Of a stretch of DNA of 64,000 bases, positions 22,867-32,121 are shown in pieces (position 1 is the first letter of the stretch; each line of letters begins with the position of its first letter). A program made the translations under genes and the position numbers. The notes below the pieces were generated by a model, which had not been told where the DNA came from, ran no database searches, and saw only the letters and a list, made by a program, of their open reading frames with translations. This DNA comes from Isoetes taiwanensis (lineage: Eukaryota > Streptophyta > Lycopodiopsida > Isoetales > Isoetaceae), in assembly GCA_021234155.1 (NCBI GenBank), contig JAJEKV010000056.1, positions 5,702,932-5,766,931 of the forward strand. Direction: 5' to 3'.

Positions 22867-23860
22867 ATGTCCTTGGCTGTGGGAGTCCCTATTGCGGAAG
22901 CAGTGTATTGTTTAGTTTGCACCGGTGATCAGGATAGCAATTCATGGGAATTGGCTGAAGCAGATGAATTCGAACCAGTTCCTCGCATGTGCAGGTTTAC
23001 TTTAGCTTTGTATGAACAGGATCTAAGTCATCCAGAATGGGCCCCTCCTGGTGGATACCAAATAAAACTTGAGAACGTGCATAAAAAGGTGAACCACACT
23101 GCCAAGAAAGAAATTGTGCCTCCCTATCTCATTTATCTTGATCATGACAGAAATTGTGTTGGCTATGAGAGGCCTTAATCACAAGAGAAAATAGATTATT
23201 TTGTCTTTTTGGGACAACAAGTTAGGGAAACAAAGATTAATGAGGGTTATGTGCACCATGGCCCTCACTGAGAGAGCTTTGTCGGTTGCTAAACAAAGAG
23301 GCGAAACTCCCGAAAGCTCGTGTGTTGAAACACTCATATTTGCGTGCCATTCTCTTGGCTCGTGTTGCTTCAATGATGGCAATATTGGCTGTAAAATTCC
23401 CTTTTCTAGTAGGAGCTATTTTTTTAAGCGGGTCTGGCCGCTATGCTATTGCTCCCGCCGATGTATGTCTCTTAATTTGGCAATAGAATATGCGGGACGT
23501 GATCCATTCAAGAATTTTGCGGTAACGTGATCCATTCAAGAATTTTGCGGGTGTAATGCCGCTTGTCATGTTACATTCCTACATTTCACCGACCGCTCAC
23601 TAAATGTATAATTTCTTTTTGAAAGGATGATTTTCTTCCACGGGCACCCACGCCATTGGAGGATATATTGATGTTCTATCTTGATTTCCTTTGGTTACTC
23701 ATTTATAATGTTTCACAATCTTCCATGCCTTCTATGCACAAGATGCACAAGAGATACATGCTTTTCGAAACAAAGTCGTACAAAGACCCTCGGCGATTAT
23801 ATGCACCTAGACGATCCTAGACGATTCTATCACATAGTCGAGAGGAAGTGGTGTCAGTAA
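22867..23860 (+). pseudogene. Plant class 3 (alpha/beta-hydrolase) lipase copy, unprocessed and decayed
   Basis: It matches plant class 3 lipases with the Lipase_3 N-terminal domain. Residues from ATG 22867 read MSLAVGVPIAEAVYCLVC, ELAEADEFEPVPRMCRFTLA, HPEWAPPGGYQIK and PPYLIYLDHDRN, following the family order. From 23203 it continues with LDNKLGK, then FACHSLGS at the nucleophile elbow, where the family has GHSLG: the Ser is kept but the first Gly is Cys. Next come YAIAPA and, after a 1-nt loss, RCMSLNLAIEYAG. After a retained intron (acceptor near 23624) come DDFLPRAPTPLEDI and the Cys-rich CTRCTRDTC. Then come YKDPRRLYAP and, after another shift, RRFYHIVERK. Introns are retained, so it is not a retrocopy. 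Several frameshifts make a working enzyme unlikely, unless they are base errors. Confidence 0.75.
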
Positions 23861-25540
23861 GTATCTAAGAACTTTTCTCTCCTCCTTGAACTGGAGTTGT
23901 ATGGCATTGTAGAACTAATGTTGATGCTTGTTATTATGGAAAAAAGGAGTGTCTATAATGTTGCCATAGTCGACTTGCGTGTTTTTTAATGTCGTGCCAT
24001 GCATGCCATATCTTATTTCTTATTTAGCACCGCCGAGAGATGTTCTACTCAGAACATATAGTAAGCTAGATTGCTAGTTTCTATAGATGGAGTTCTCATA
24101 AATGGTAAGCAAAAGTTGTTGATTTTGAATTCTTGCTGAAAATGCATTCTAATATCAATAAGAATTCTCATTCTCATACAGATGAAATTCTTCGTTGTAG
24201 TGCTTGTAAGAAGACAATGCATACCATGCAACTTCTGCAAGTTTATGTGATGGTTTCCATCAAGGATTCTATTATTCAATTTGGCTACATGAAGACCAAA
24301 GCATACTATCACATGTAAAAGCGCTTTTGAAGGTCATGGAAGCTTTTACATTAATTGCGTCCTCTACTTTTGTTATTATGCTAGATATGGTTATACATGA
24401 AAAAGGCTTACACCTTGGCACTTATGTCCTTACATAAACAACCTCTATAGTGTATATTTCATGGCACTTACACACTTACATAAACAGGCTAACTGGCCCA
24501 TAAGGTAAACCTATGTTTGCTTTAGTTAGGGCCCGAAGGGCCCAAAATTTTTTTTAATATAACAATCAACACACAACTACCATTAACATTTTTAACGCAA
24601 ACCATTGCATTTAACACATTTAAATTAAAATCCCCCTTAAACCCCCTTTGGTTTGGGTGCATATTCACACGGGGGGTTACGTAGGGCAGCGAGAGCTCCA
24701 AAAATATATTTACAATACGTGTACAAAATTAACACCATTAAGTATATTCTCTCAAATCTTATAGTATTTCGCAAACCTTAATATACATTATACAAAAACT
24801 TGTACATGTATACCCCACAAACGAGGATCGCTATGTACGGTCCAGATCTTGGAATAAAGGGCAAATATGCCCATCCGACAGCTCTCGTTGCCCGGAGTAA
24901 CCCCCCGTGTGAATATGCAGGAAATTTCGCCTATTATTACTTACGGTGAGGTCATATAATGCATGCAATCCAACAATGAATTAATGACATGCTAGACATT
25001 AAGATTGTGTTTTGTAGCTAGAAAAGGTTGCTATTTAAAAGATAACCCGATAAGGTATTATTCAAGACATGTGCATCCTGGTAATTCAAGAATGATGTTA
25101 CTAAGTTTAAGCTATATTCATGCGAAAGATGGTCGGGGTCTTTGTGGCAATTTCGAAGAATAGCTTTGTAGCTTGCAAGACAGGTTCAAAACTGCAAAAA
25201 ACTTAATGCTTTACGCTAAAAAGTTTCCCAAACTAAGGAGGGAGTGAGTTACGGTCGAAAATAACGTTTCATTTGGGACATGACAATATGGCCACTAAAA
25301 TTTTATCCTTGCTTTGACAGGGAGCTAGTCATGGTCTTAAATAAAAACTGGACATGATAGCCTTTAAGGTTATATTCAACAGATGCAACCATCCTAGCAA
25401 GTCCAAACGTGCTACTACTAAGTTAAAGAAATCCATAAGACACATAGACCACATCCCTTTCCTTCGACTTTTGAATCCATTTTGACATCGGACTCTTTGA
25501 GATAATGGTTGCTTGTGTTTGTAGTGGTTTTGTTTTTCTT
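23861..25540. other. No gene besides a MITE
   Basis: AT-rich spacer. The only structured object is the TIR element at 24658-24919. A poly-T/CTTT run at 25525-25560 leads into a LINE tail. Confidence 0.35.
24658..24919. mobile_element. 262-bp element with about 40-bp terminal inverted repeats
   Basis: The left end begins TGCATATTCACACGGGGGG and the right end is its reverse complement ending CCCCCCGTGTGAATATGCA. Complementarity continues for about 40 nt, through GGGCAGCGAGAGCT / AGCTCTCGTTGCCC, with a few mismatches. The interior is AT-rich and noncoding. No convincing target duplication was found, so the class is open. Confidence 0.75.
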
Positions 25541-25554
25541 TTTTTCTTTTTTTT

Positions 25555-25650
25555 TTTTTTGCGTGGGAAGGAAGGAAGGTTCTTTTATCGTCCACGGAGG
25601 CCAATCGGCCTATGGGACCCAAATTACACGGGTGCAGTGGGTGGGGGTCG
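25555..25650 (-). mobile_element. LINE 3' tail, TTCC-repeat ended
   Basis: Read on the minus strand it gives GGGTCCCATAGGCCGATTGG, then CCTCCGTGGACGATAAAAG, ending in a short (CCTT)n run. It is one of at least eight copies in the window of the same tail (see 26497, 26668, 27577, 27717/27838, 29600, 45596, 48890). Only the last hundred or so bases of the parent are present. Confidence 0.7.
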
Positions 25651-26285
25651 CTTATATTATTCCATTTCCTAAATGACGAGCTGCTTCGCTAGAAATTTGT
25701 GCACACAATGAGTGACATGTAGATGCCCTTGTTATATTTTGAGAATAAAATGGAATAAGGTCGAAAGTTCATGAAGTATGTAGGAAGGTTCATTGAAGAT
25801 CTTGCGGGCCATATCGGTGTGGGGTATGAGATAGATTGAAGATATTATACTAATTGGAAACATGGTCGGTGTAGTAGTGGTCGGTCCTGGATGGAATAAG
25901 AGATAGCTTGTTGCTATGTAATGCTAGCCAAGTTTGATAATATAATGTAAAAGGAATGGGTCCTCACATGACACTCAACATTTTATCCTCTTTTTAAGGG
26001 GTTTGCAAGACAATCATAATAAATGTATGACATTGTTTGGCCCCATATGTTACAATTCAAAATCAAGTGAAAATATTGGCAAATTCAGAGGATCTTCCAA
26101 TGCTTATGTGACTTTTAGCTCAATTTTGTTTCTCCCATATGCAAGCAATTAGATTCAAAAGGACTTACTTGTTGAGCATCTCTTGTAGGAGATTTTATTG
26201 TTGCTAATGTAGACAACCCATTTGTTGTTGTTTCTTTTGAAGAAGCCCCTTTTCTTATTTCCTTTATATAATAGGCGCGATCATT

Positions 26286-26341
26286 AATGATTGATAGATA
26301 GAGGTAGGTAGGTAGGTAGGTAGGTAGGTAGGTAGGTAGAT
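26286..26341. repeat. (AGGT)n microsatellite
   Basis: About nine AGGT/GTAG units follow two GATA units, at the position homologous to the long GATA tract in the neighbouring duplicate. Confidence 0.9.
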
Positions 26342-26496
26342 CATATGCACATAGACCATGACTATTAAAAGATGACTAGATTGGATGTCCACATTTTACT
26401 TGCTCCATTCTACAGGCCTTGGTCCGGAACTCTGATGGCCAGTATGTGGGAACAACTGATGCTTCAGTGCATACATTAGAATCAGAGTTATTGCCA

Positions 26497-26640
26497 CGGA
26501 ATAGAATAGAATAGAATAGAATAGAATAGAATAGAATAGAATAGAATAGAATAGAATAGAATAGAATAGAATAGAATAGGTTTTTTAACGTCTATGGAGA
26601 CCAATAGGCCATGGAACCCATGCAATGGACTAAAACAACC
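26497..26640 (-). mobile_element. LINE 3' tail with (TATTC)n end, copy in unit 1
   Basis: On the minus strand the conserved GGTTCCATGGCCTATTGG and GTCTCCATAGACGTTAAAAA are followed by about sixteen TATTC repeats (26497-26578). It is oriented opposite to the flanking plus-strand genes. The matching copy lies at 27577-27690. Confidence 0.75.
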
Positions 26641-27316
26641 CATAACATCACTAAAATAATTGAATTGAATTGAATGGTTTTTATCGTCCACGAAAACTAA
26701 TTGGCATATGGGCCCAGTAAAGGAGCGCATCAAATTTATTACTGTCCGGATTAAGAAATCTCCGCCCTGAAGTGTTTTGAGGGAAAAATTGTGGTAGTAA
26801 TAAGAATGCTAATAAACTGTACATATACATCATGAATTATATAGAATGTCCTAGGACATAGTTGAGCCTGCATATCCGTGATCTCCTGAAGGCATGGCCC
26901 CATCATCCGCACTGAAGCCATGATCAATATCACATGTAGCAACTGGTCGGGCCTGACCAACTCAGCTTAGCGTGTTCGGATTTGATCATACGTCGAATAT
27001 CTCTGAAGAGTGTGCCATGCATCTTCAACGGCTCCACTTGGCATCACTAGCAAAGCCTGCCCTGGCATGGCTCCCCAATCCATATGTTACAATTCAAAAT
27101 CAGGTGAAAATATTGACAAATTCAGAGGATCTTCCAATGCTTATGTGACTTTTAGGTCAATTTTGTTTCTACCATATGCAAGCAATTAGATTCAAAAGGA
27201 CTTATTTGTTGAGCATCTCTTGTAGGAGATTTTATTGTTGCTGATGTAGACAAACCCATTTGTTGTTGTTTCTTTTGAGGAAGCCCCTTTTGTTATTTCC
27301 TTTATATAATAGGCGT

Positions 27317-27320
27317 GATT

Positions 27321-27419
<99 letters not shown>

Positions 27420-27420
27420 C
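27317..27420. repeat. (GATA)n microsatellite
   Basis: A perfect run of about 25 GATA units, in the second unit of the tandem duplication. Confidence 0.95.
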
Positions 27421-27576
27421 ATGTGCACATAGACCAGTTTATTAAAAGACGACTAGATTGGATGTCCACATTTTACTTGCTCCATTTTACAGGCCTTGGT
27501 CCGGAACTCTGATGGCCAGTATGTGGAACAAGTGATGCTTCAGTGCATACATTAGAATCAGAGTTACTGCCACGAA

Positions 27577-27690
27577 ATAGAATAGAATAGAATAGAATAG
27601 AATAGAATAGAATAGAATAGAATAGAATAGAATAGATTTTTTAACGTCTATGGAGACCAATAGGCCATGGAACCCATGCAATGGACTAAA
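27577..27690 (-). mobile_element. LINE 3' tail with (TATTC)n end, copy in unit 2
   Basis: It is the duplicate of 26497-26640 with a shorter pentamer run (about eleven units). Confidence 0.75.
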
Positions 27691-27837
27691 ACAACCCATA
27701 ACATCACCAAAATAATTGAATTGAATGGTTTTTCACTAGAAGAAAACCCCTATGCTTGTAACGCTTTTTGATACGCTTTTTTGAACTAAATAAATAATAT
27801 AATATAATTAAAAAATGGTGTTACAATGTTGATTTGA

Positions 27838-28620
27838 TACGGTCCACGAAGACCAATCGGCATATGGACCCAATAAAGGAGTGCATCAAATTTATTACTG
27901 TCCGGATTAAGAAATCTCTGCCCCGAAGTGTTTTGAGGGAAAATCTGTGGTAATAATAAGAATGCTGACAAACTGTACATATATACATCATGAATTATAT
28001 AGAATGTCCTAGGGCATAGCTGAGCCTACATAACCGTGATCTTCTGAAGGCATGGCCCCATCATCCGCACTAAAGCCATGGTCAATATCACATGTAGCAA
28101 CTGGTCGGGCCTGACCAACTCAGCTTAGCGTGTTCGGATTTGATCATACGTCGAATATCCCTGAAGAATGTGCCATTCATCTTCAACGGCTCCCACTTGG
28201 CATCACTAGCAAAGCCTGCCCTGGCATGGCTCCCCAATCCATCTGCCTGTCTCAGTTCGGAGACGATATGCACTTGTGGAATCGCGATCATTGAGCTTCC
28301 TTTTCCTTCCAACATGCTTTGAAGCAGTGCGGCCCCATTGCCACGGTGTAAGCCAAGTTGGTAAGACAAGCATCATCTATATCGACCATCTTCTGAAAGT
28401 AGACGATGTGGCAATCAAGGGCTGCCCTCTGAAGAGGCAAGAACTTGCCTCCAACATCAGGATTTGATAAAGAAGGTTTTCTGTACCTGTTCCAAGTCAT
28501 TCCAAGTAGAAAGGGACACCATCAATCCCCAGACTTCAACCTCGTATAGGATGGATGCTACCTAAGACCCTACATAGGTGGGATTGATGGGTCCAATCGT
28601 ACAACTCAACATTACAAAGC
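27838..28620 (-). pseudogene. LINE ORF2 C-terminal fragment with 3' end
   Basis: Minus-strand frames include LPLQRAALDCHIVYFQKMVD, LTNLAYTVAMGPHCFKACWK and, further on, GLGSHARAGFASDAKWEPLK. The same words occur on the plus strand at 48140-48260 (REQPLIDTSSIF, WLTPWAMGPCCLG), so both derive from one LINE family. The 3' end is the GTCCACGAAGACCAATCGG tail at 27838, with its (CAATT)n run separated by the CACTA-like insert. Homology also covers 26690-27082. It is a 5'-truncated, decayed copy. Confidence 0.6.
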
Positions 28621-28739
28621 TTGGACAAAACCCAAAGGAAACTATGACTTGGCCCTTAGTTCAGGCATCAAATCAAACTTTAAATTCTATGAAATAATAT
28701 ATCATTCATGTCATCTAAACATAACCAAACCAATGGTTA

Positions 28740-29060
28740 GATGACCAGTAATCTAGAATAATTGTTGTACCTCCATGATAAACTGCCCAGTTCTTTTGGA
28801 TCCGCAGTTCTCTCATTTTGCATAACTCCTTCTACGCTTGCAAAATTGAAGAGGAGAGAGGTCTTCTTGTACTGAGAACTTGGTACCTCTGAGATGATTG
28901 CCATGTTGAAGAATATTGAGTCGACTAAGTGCATCTTGGAATCATACCAGAAGATGACGAGGGCGATCAGGTCTGATGGCTCCTACTTGACAAGCAAAGC
29001 TAGCATGTACATGCATGACATTATTTAAAGATGCAAAGCCTCATCCAGATCAGAGTGAAT
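28740..29060 (-). pseudogene. Coding fragment, left arm of a divergent inverted pair
   Basis: The minus strand reads DLIALVIFWYDSKMHLVDSI, FFNMAIISEV, TSLLFNFASVEGVMQNER and ends at a possible donor GTACAA near 28770. A diverged copy of the same coding sequence lies on the plus strand at 29165-29480. The family is not recognised. Hydrophobic helices and the lack of catalytic motifs recall transposon-type extra ORFs. Confidence 0.4.
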
Positions 29061-29164
29061 GTCTCCACAATCCACAATAGACCAGGAGTTGCGGCATCAA
29101 GCTAGAGAATAAAAGCATGTTGCCTCAGTATCTGCCACTACTAGGACCGAACTTGCGTATTATA

Positions 29165-29480
29165 GGGGTTGCAGACGCAGAGACTGATGCCCACTCAAAT
29201 GTGGATGAGGCTCTGCATTTTCTTCACTGATGTTTGCATACAAAGGTTGCTAGAGTTATCTATGCTACTATGGTGGGAGCGGCAAGACCTGGTTGTCCTT
29301 GACATCTTTTGGTTCAGTTTCAAGATGCTCTCAGTCACCTACATGTTCATCAGCATGGCAACCGTCTCAGAGGGACTAGTTTCCTTAGTACAGGAGAACC
29401 TCTCCCATCTTCAATCGTGTAACCGTAACGAGAAGCTCTGCAAGATGAGGGCAGTCTCTCTGCAAATAAATGGACAGTGT
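29165..29480 (+). pseudogene. Coding fragment, right arm of the inverted pair
   Basis: It reads MWMRLCIFFTDVCIQRL, DLVVLDIFWFSFKMLSV and MFISMATVSEGLVSLVQENL, aligning residue for residue with the minus-strand copy (DLIALVIFWYDSKM..., MAIISE...). It is shorter on stops than the left arm. The arms are about 100 bp apart and look well diverged. Confidence 0.4.
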
Positions 29481-29574
29481 ATAAGGGAGGTGCACAATCA
29501 TTCTCGACCAATGGCCTTATCCTTGGATTGACTATTCTAGATAATTTAAGTAGCACAAAATTGCCATTAGCATT

Positions 29575-29700
29575 AGCATTATTTTTATTCTTATACTTTT
29601 TGGACTTCCATGCCCCTTTTGTTGTTTGGGTCCCATGGCCAATTTGGTCTCCGTGGATGTTAAAAGACCTATCTATCTATTATTTATATTTAATGAAATA
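29575..29700 (+). mobile_element. LINE 3' tail, plus strand, (CTAT)n ended
   Basis: GGGTCCCATGGCCAATTTGG then TCTCCGTGGATGTTAAAAG is followed by CTATCTATCTATTA. It is the same family tail as at 48890-49030, with a different terminal microsatellite. Confidence 0.7.
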
Positions 29701-31038
29701 TCTTATTTATTCAGTTTTAATACCTTTGAATACCAGCAATTTTTTGAATTATCTACTATTTTGGAATGTTTTTTGCGATTGCGTCTTCTATAAGATTAGT
29801 AGCAAAAAACACTACATTTTTTTCGGGTCTTTTTTTTCTAGCGAGGTTGTGGAGGGCTATAGTTGTGGGTCGCTTGCGGGTGCACCTACGCGCACCTCTT
29901 TTGCTTCCCAACTTCCACCTCTAGCTGCCTGTGAAAAGATGTGGACAGTTTCAAAATTTACAGGAGTTGGGTTATGTTAGAAGGGAAGAAAATACACAAG
30001 ATTATGGCATGTTCTCATATTGAGATTTTTCTCTGTTTGGTGCTTGAAGATGACATCCTTTTATGGCATGCTTCAAATTTGCAATAAACTCAGGTGTGAA
30101 ATCTCTTGAGAATGCCTCCCCTTTTTATTTTTGGAGGACATGAAACAAAAGAAAGACATCTGGATTGCTTCTTCTATTTAGATTTTTAAACATTTACGAT
30201 CATTCAAATGTGTATATTTGTCTTCTTGAATGACATGACCAGTTGGTGTAGTTGGGATTTATGTCCACTTTCGATACGCAAAACTTATTTACATCTAGTT
30301 TGCACCACTATATGTTTTTTATCTCTAAAATACAGTCTACAGGATCAGGTAGTTCTTATTTTCTGATTTCTCTATGCTGAATTTCCACCGTACACACTAC
30401 ACAAAAAGTGTGAGAAAGGATATAATATAATATAGCTGATCTGACCTTTACATAAATTTTACATAGTTCTATTATGATTTTGGTATAGACATGATACCAA
30501 AACTGTACTTGGGGCATTGTAATCTGATGTCAGAGTTTTGCTCAAACATTTAAAGTACACTATATGTAATACATATTTGTGGCTATAATGACATAATGTA
30601 ATGACATAGAACTTGGTTTTCCAAGTACTTTTACCTAGTCTTAGTGGTGATATGGAATGAAAATTTAAAGGCTGATGCAAATAAAATAACTTCAGAAAGA
30701 TGTATATATTGGAGTTTTTTTTTTTTTTTTAAGTAAGAAGTTGAGAGATTCATTGTGCATGGTACTTGATACTATGGTAAGTGTGCTCTACTTAGGCATA
30801 GGATGATAATACTGCCAAGGGATTGACCAAGGCAGATGTTTAGGCTAGTGATTACTAGTCTAGGCCGGGTTTTTTTTAGATTATTCATCTCACTAGGAGC
30901 CATTCGGTGTATATCTGAGTACTACATTCTAGATGTCTGAGCAAGTATGATTTCCTAAGATGCTACTTAGGACCTACAGTTTATGACACACTGTTTTGTA
31001 TATAAAACTTTAAATATCTGTATATATTTATAGAGTGA
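29701..31038. other. No gene assigned
   Basis: AT-rich spacer with a poly-T at 30715-30731. A plus ORF at 29477-29980 overlaps the LINE tail and has no motif. Nothing else is supported. Confidence 0.35.
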
Positions 31039-31587
31039 CACTGCAAATATGAATGTCTTAATACGGATGCTTTTGATGATGAGGAGTTCGAGATAATTCC
31101 TCCTACCTGGAATGATCAGCTGATTGTCATAGGCTACGACAAGAATAGGATTGAATGCCCAAATCATGCTGTCCAATCTGTTCTATGTTGCATTAAGAAC
31201 ATGAAGGTGCATGAAATCATTTTAGAAAAGGAAGCAATACAATCTCCTGACCAATTCTCTGCTGTGATCCACCTTGGATTCAGTGAGTGGTTGCTACTTT
31301 TACCTCATATTAACAAGTTATCCGATAAGGAAGAAGAGGTTGTTCCCTTCATTGAAGAAATTTATGATGGTCTGCAACAAAAAATCTATGAATGGACCAG
31401 AATTGAAGATGAATGCCAGGCTGATTTTGTACTTGGTGTGACAGCTCTCGAGGATGCTAACAAAATAAAAAATACTAATGCAAAGGATGAAGAGCTGGCC
31501 CGTGCAAGCAAACCTGAGAAATTGTTGAGCGACAGGACCACAACATCTTTGTCAGTAGAAACCAAGCCCATCGTTGCTAAGCTATAA
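31039..31587 (+). CDS. Unrecognised acidic protein, probable terminal exon
   Basis: The frame opens after TGA 31036-31038 and runs 182 codons to TAA 31585-31587 without interruption. TTTATAG at 31030-31035 could be the acceptor. It reads DAFDDEEFEIIPPTWNDQLI, ECPNHAVQSVLCCIKNMKVH, FSEWLLLLPHINKLSDKEEE, EWTRIEDECQADFVLGVTAL, and ends in a low-complexity Lys/Ser/Glu tail. It is predicted to be helical and acidic, with no signal peptide or membrane segment in the visible part. If initiation is internal, the first Met is at 31201. A C/T-rich tract follows. I do not recognise the family. It could be a host gene's last exon or a transposon extra ORF. Confidence 0.45.
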   Translation, partial: HCKYECLNTDAFDDEEFEIIPPTWNDQLIVIGYDKNRIECPNHAVQSVLCCIKNMKVHEIILEKEAIQSPDQFSAVIHLGFSEWLLLLPHINKLSDKEEEVVPFIEEIYDGLQQKIYEWTRIEDECQADFVLGVTALEDANKIKNTNAKDEELARASKPEKLLSDRTTTSLSVETKPIVAKL

Positions 31588-32035
31588 GAGATTTGTATAC
31601 ATTCGTCCCCTTTTCCCCTTTCTCCTACTTTTCCCTTTTCTTTTCCCATTTTCTCCCGTTTCTCCCATTTTTTCCTTTTTACAAACTTTTTGTTGGGAAA
31701 AAAGTTTTAATAAAAATAGGGGATTTTTGTGGTTGGCAAAACATTGTGAGACAATTGCGTGGTTATAATATCTAAGTAACTATAACATTTAAGTAACTAA
31801 ATATAGGGAATATTTGTGCGTGGCCTTCTAATTTTTTTTAGGGTATAAGAAAAGACGCTAACCTTTTTAATAACATTATATAGCAAGGGACAGACCAACG
31901 TCAACGAAAGCAACAAACGTTGTTTAAAAGTAAGAGATTATTTTAGCAAAAGCAGGATTGCAAGGAGAATAGGGATTTTTTCCATAACAATCAATTTTAA
32001 GTTACATTGAGAAATCGACATCCATTTCTTAGCCA
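31588..32035. other. Noncoding; pyrimidine tract
   Basis: 31600-31690 is a C/T-rich run (TTTCTCC/TTTTCCC units) on the plus strand, directly after the stop codon of the ORF at 31039-31587. The rest is AT-rich without features. Confidence 0.4.
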
Positions 32036-32121
32036 AATAATAATAATAATAATAATAATAATTGTATTGATCTTGCCCTTTGGACCTTGAAGGTCACGAG
32101 GCAGCAATTTACAGTGTCTGA

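Larger units (their letters stand above)
26041..27082. repeat. Tandem segmental duplication, unit 1
   Basis: It begins at CATATGTTACAATTCAAAATC and ends at GGCTCCCCAATCCAT. Unit 2 begins with the same words at 27083. Shared contents, in order, are an AT-rich leader, a microsatellite, a LINE tail with (GAATA)n, a second LINE tail with (ATTGA)n, and part of a LINE coding end. Unit 1 carries (AGGT)n where unit 2 carries (AGAT)n. Confidence 0.8.
27083..28243. repeat. Tandem segmental duplication, unit 2
   Basis: It is a close copy of 26041-27082. It is longer through a much expanded (GATA)n tract at 27317-27420 and an insert of about 100 bp at 27737-27838 that begins CACTAGAAGAAAA, a CACTA-like terminus without a matching right end. 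The LINE sequence at its right end continues past the duplication to about 28620. Confidence 0.8.

Noticed and set aside
26488-27428. ORFs encoding ILFYS and LSIYLSIY repeats
   Set aside because: Translations of the GAATA and GATA microsatellites.
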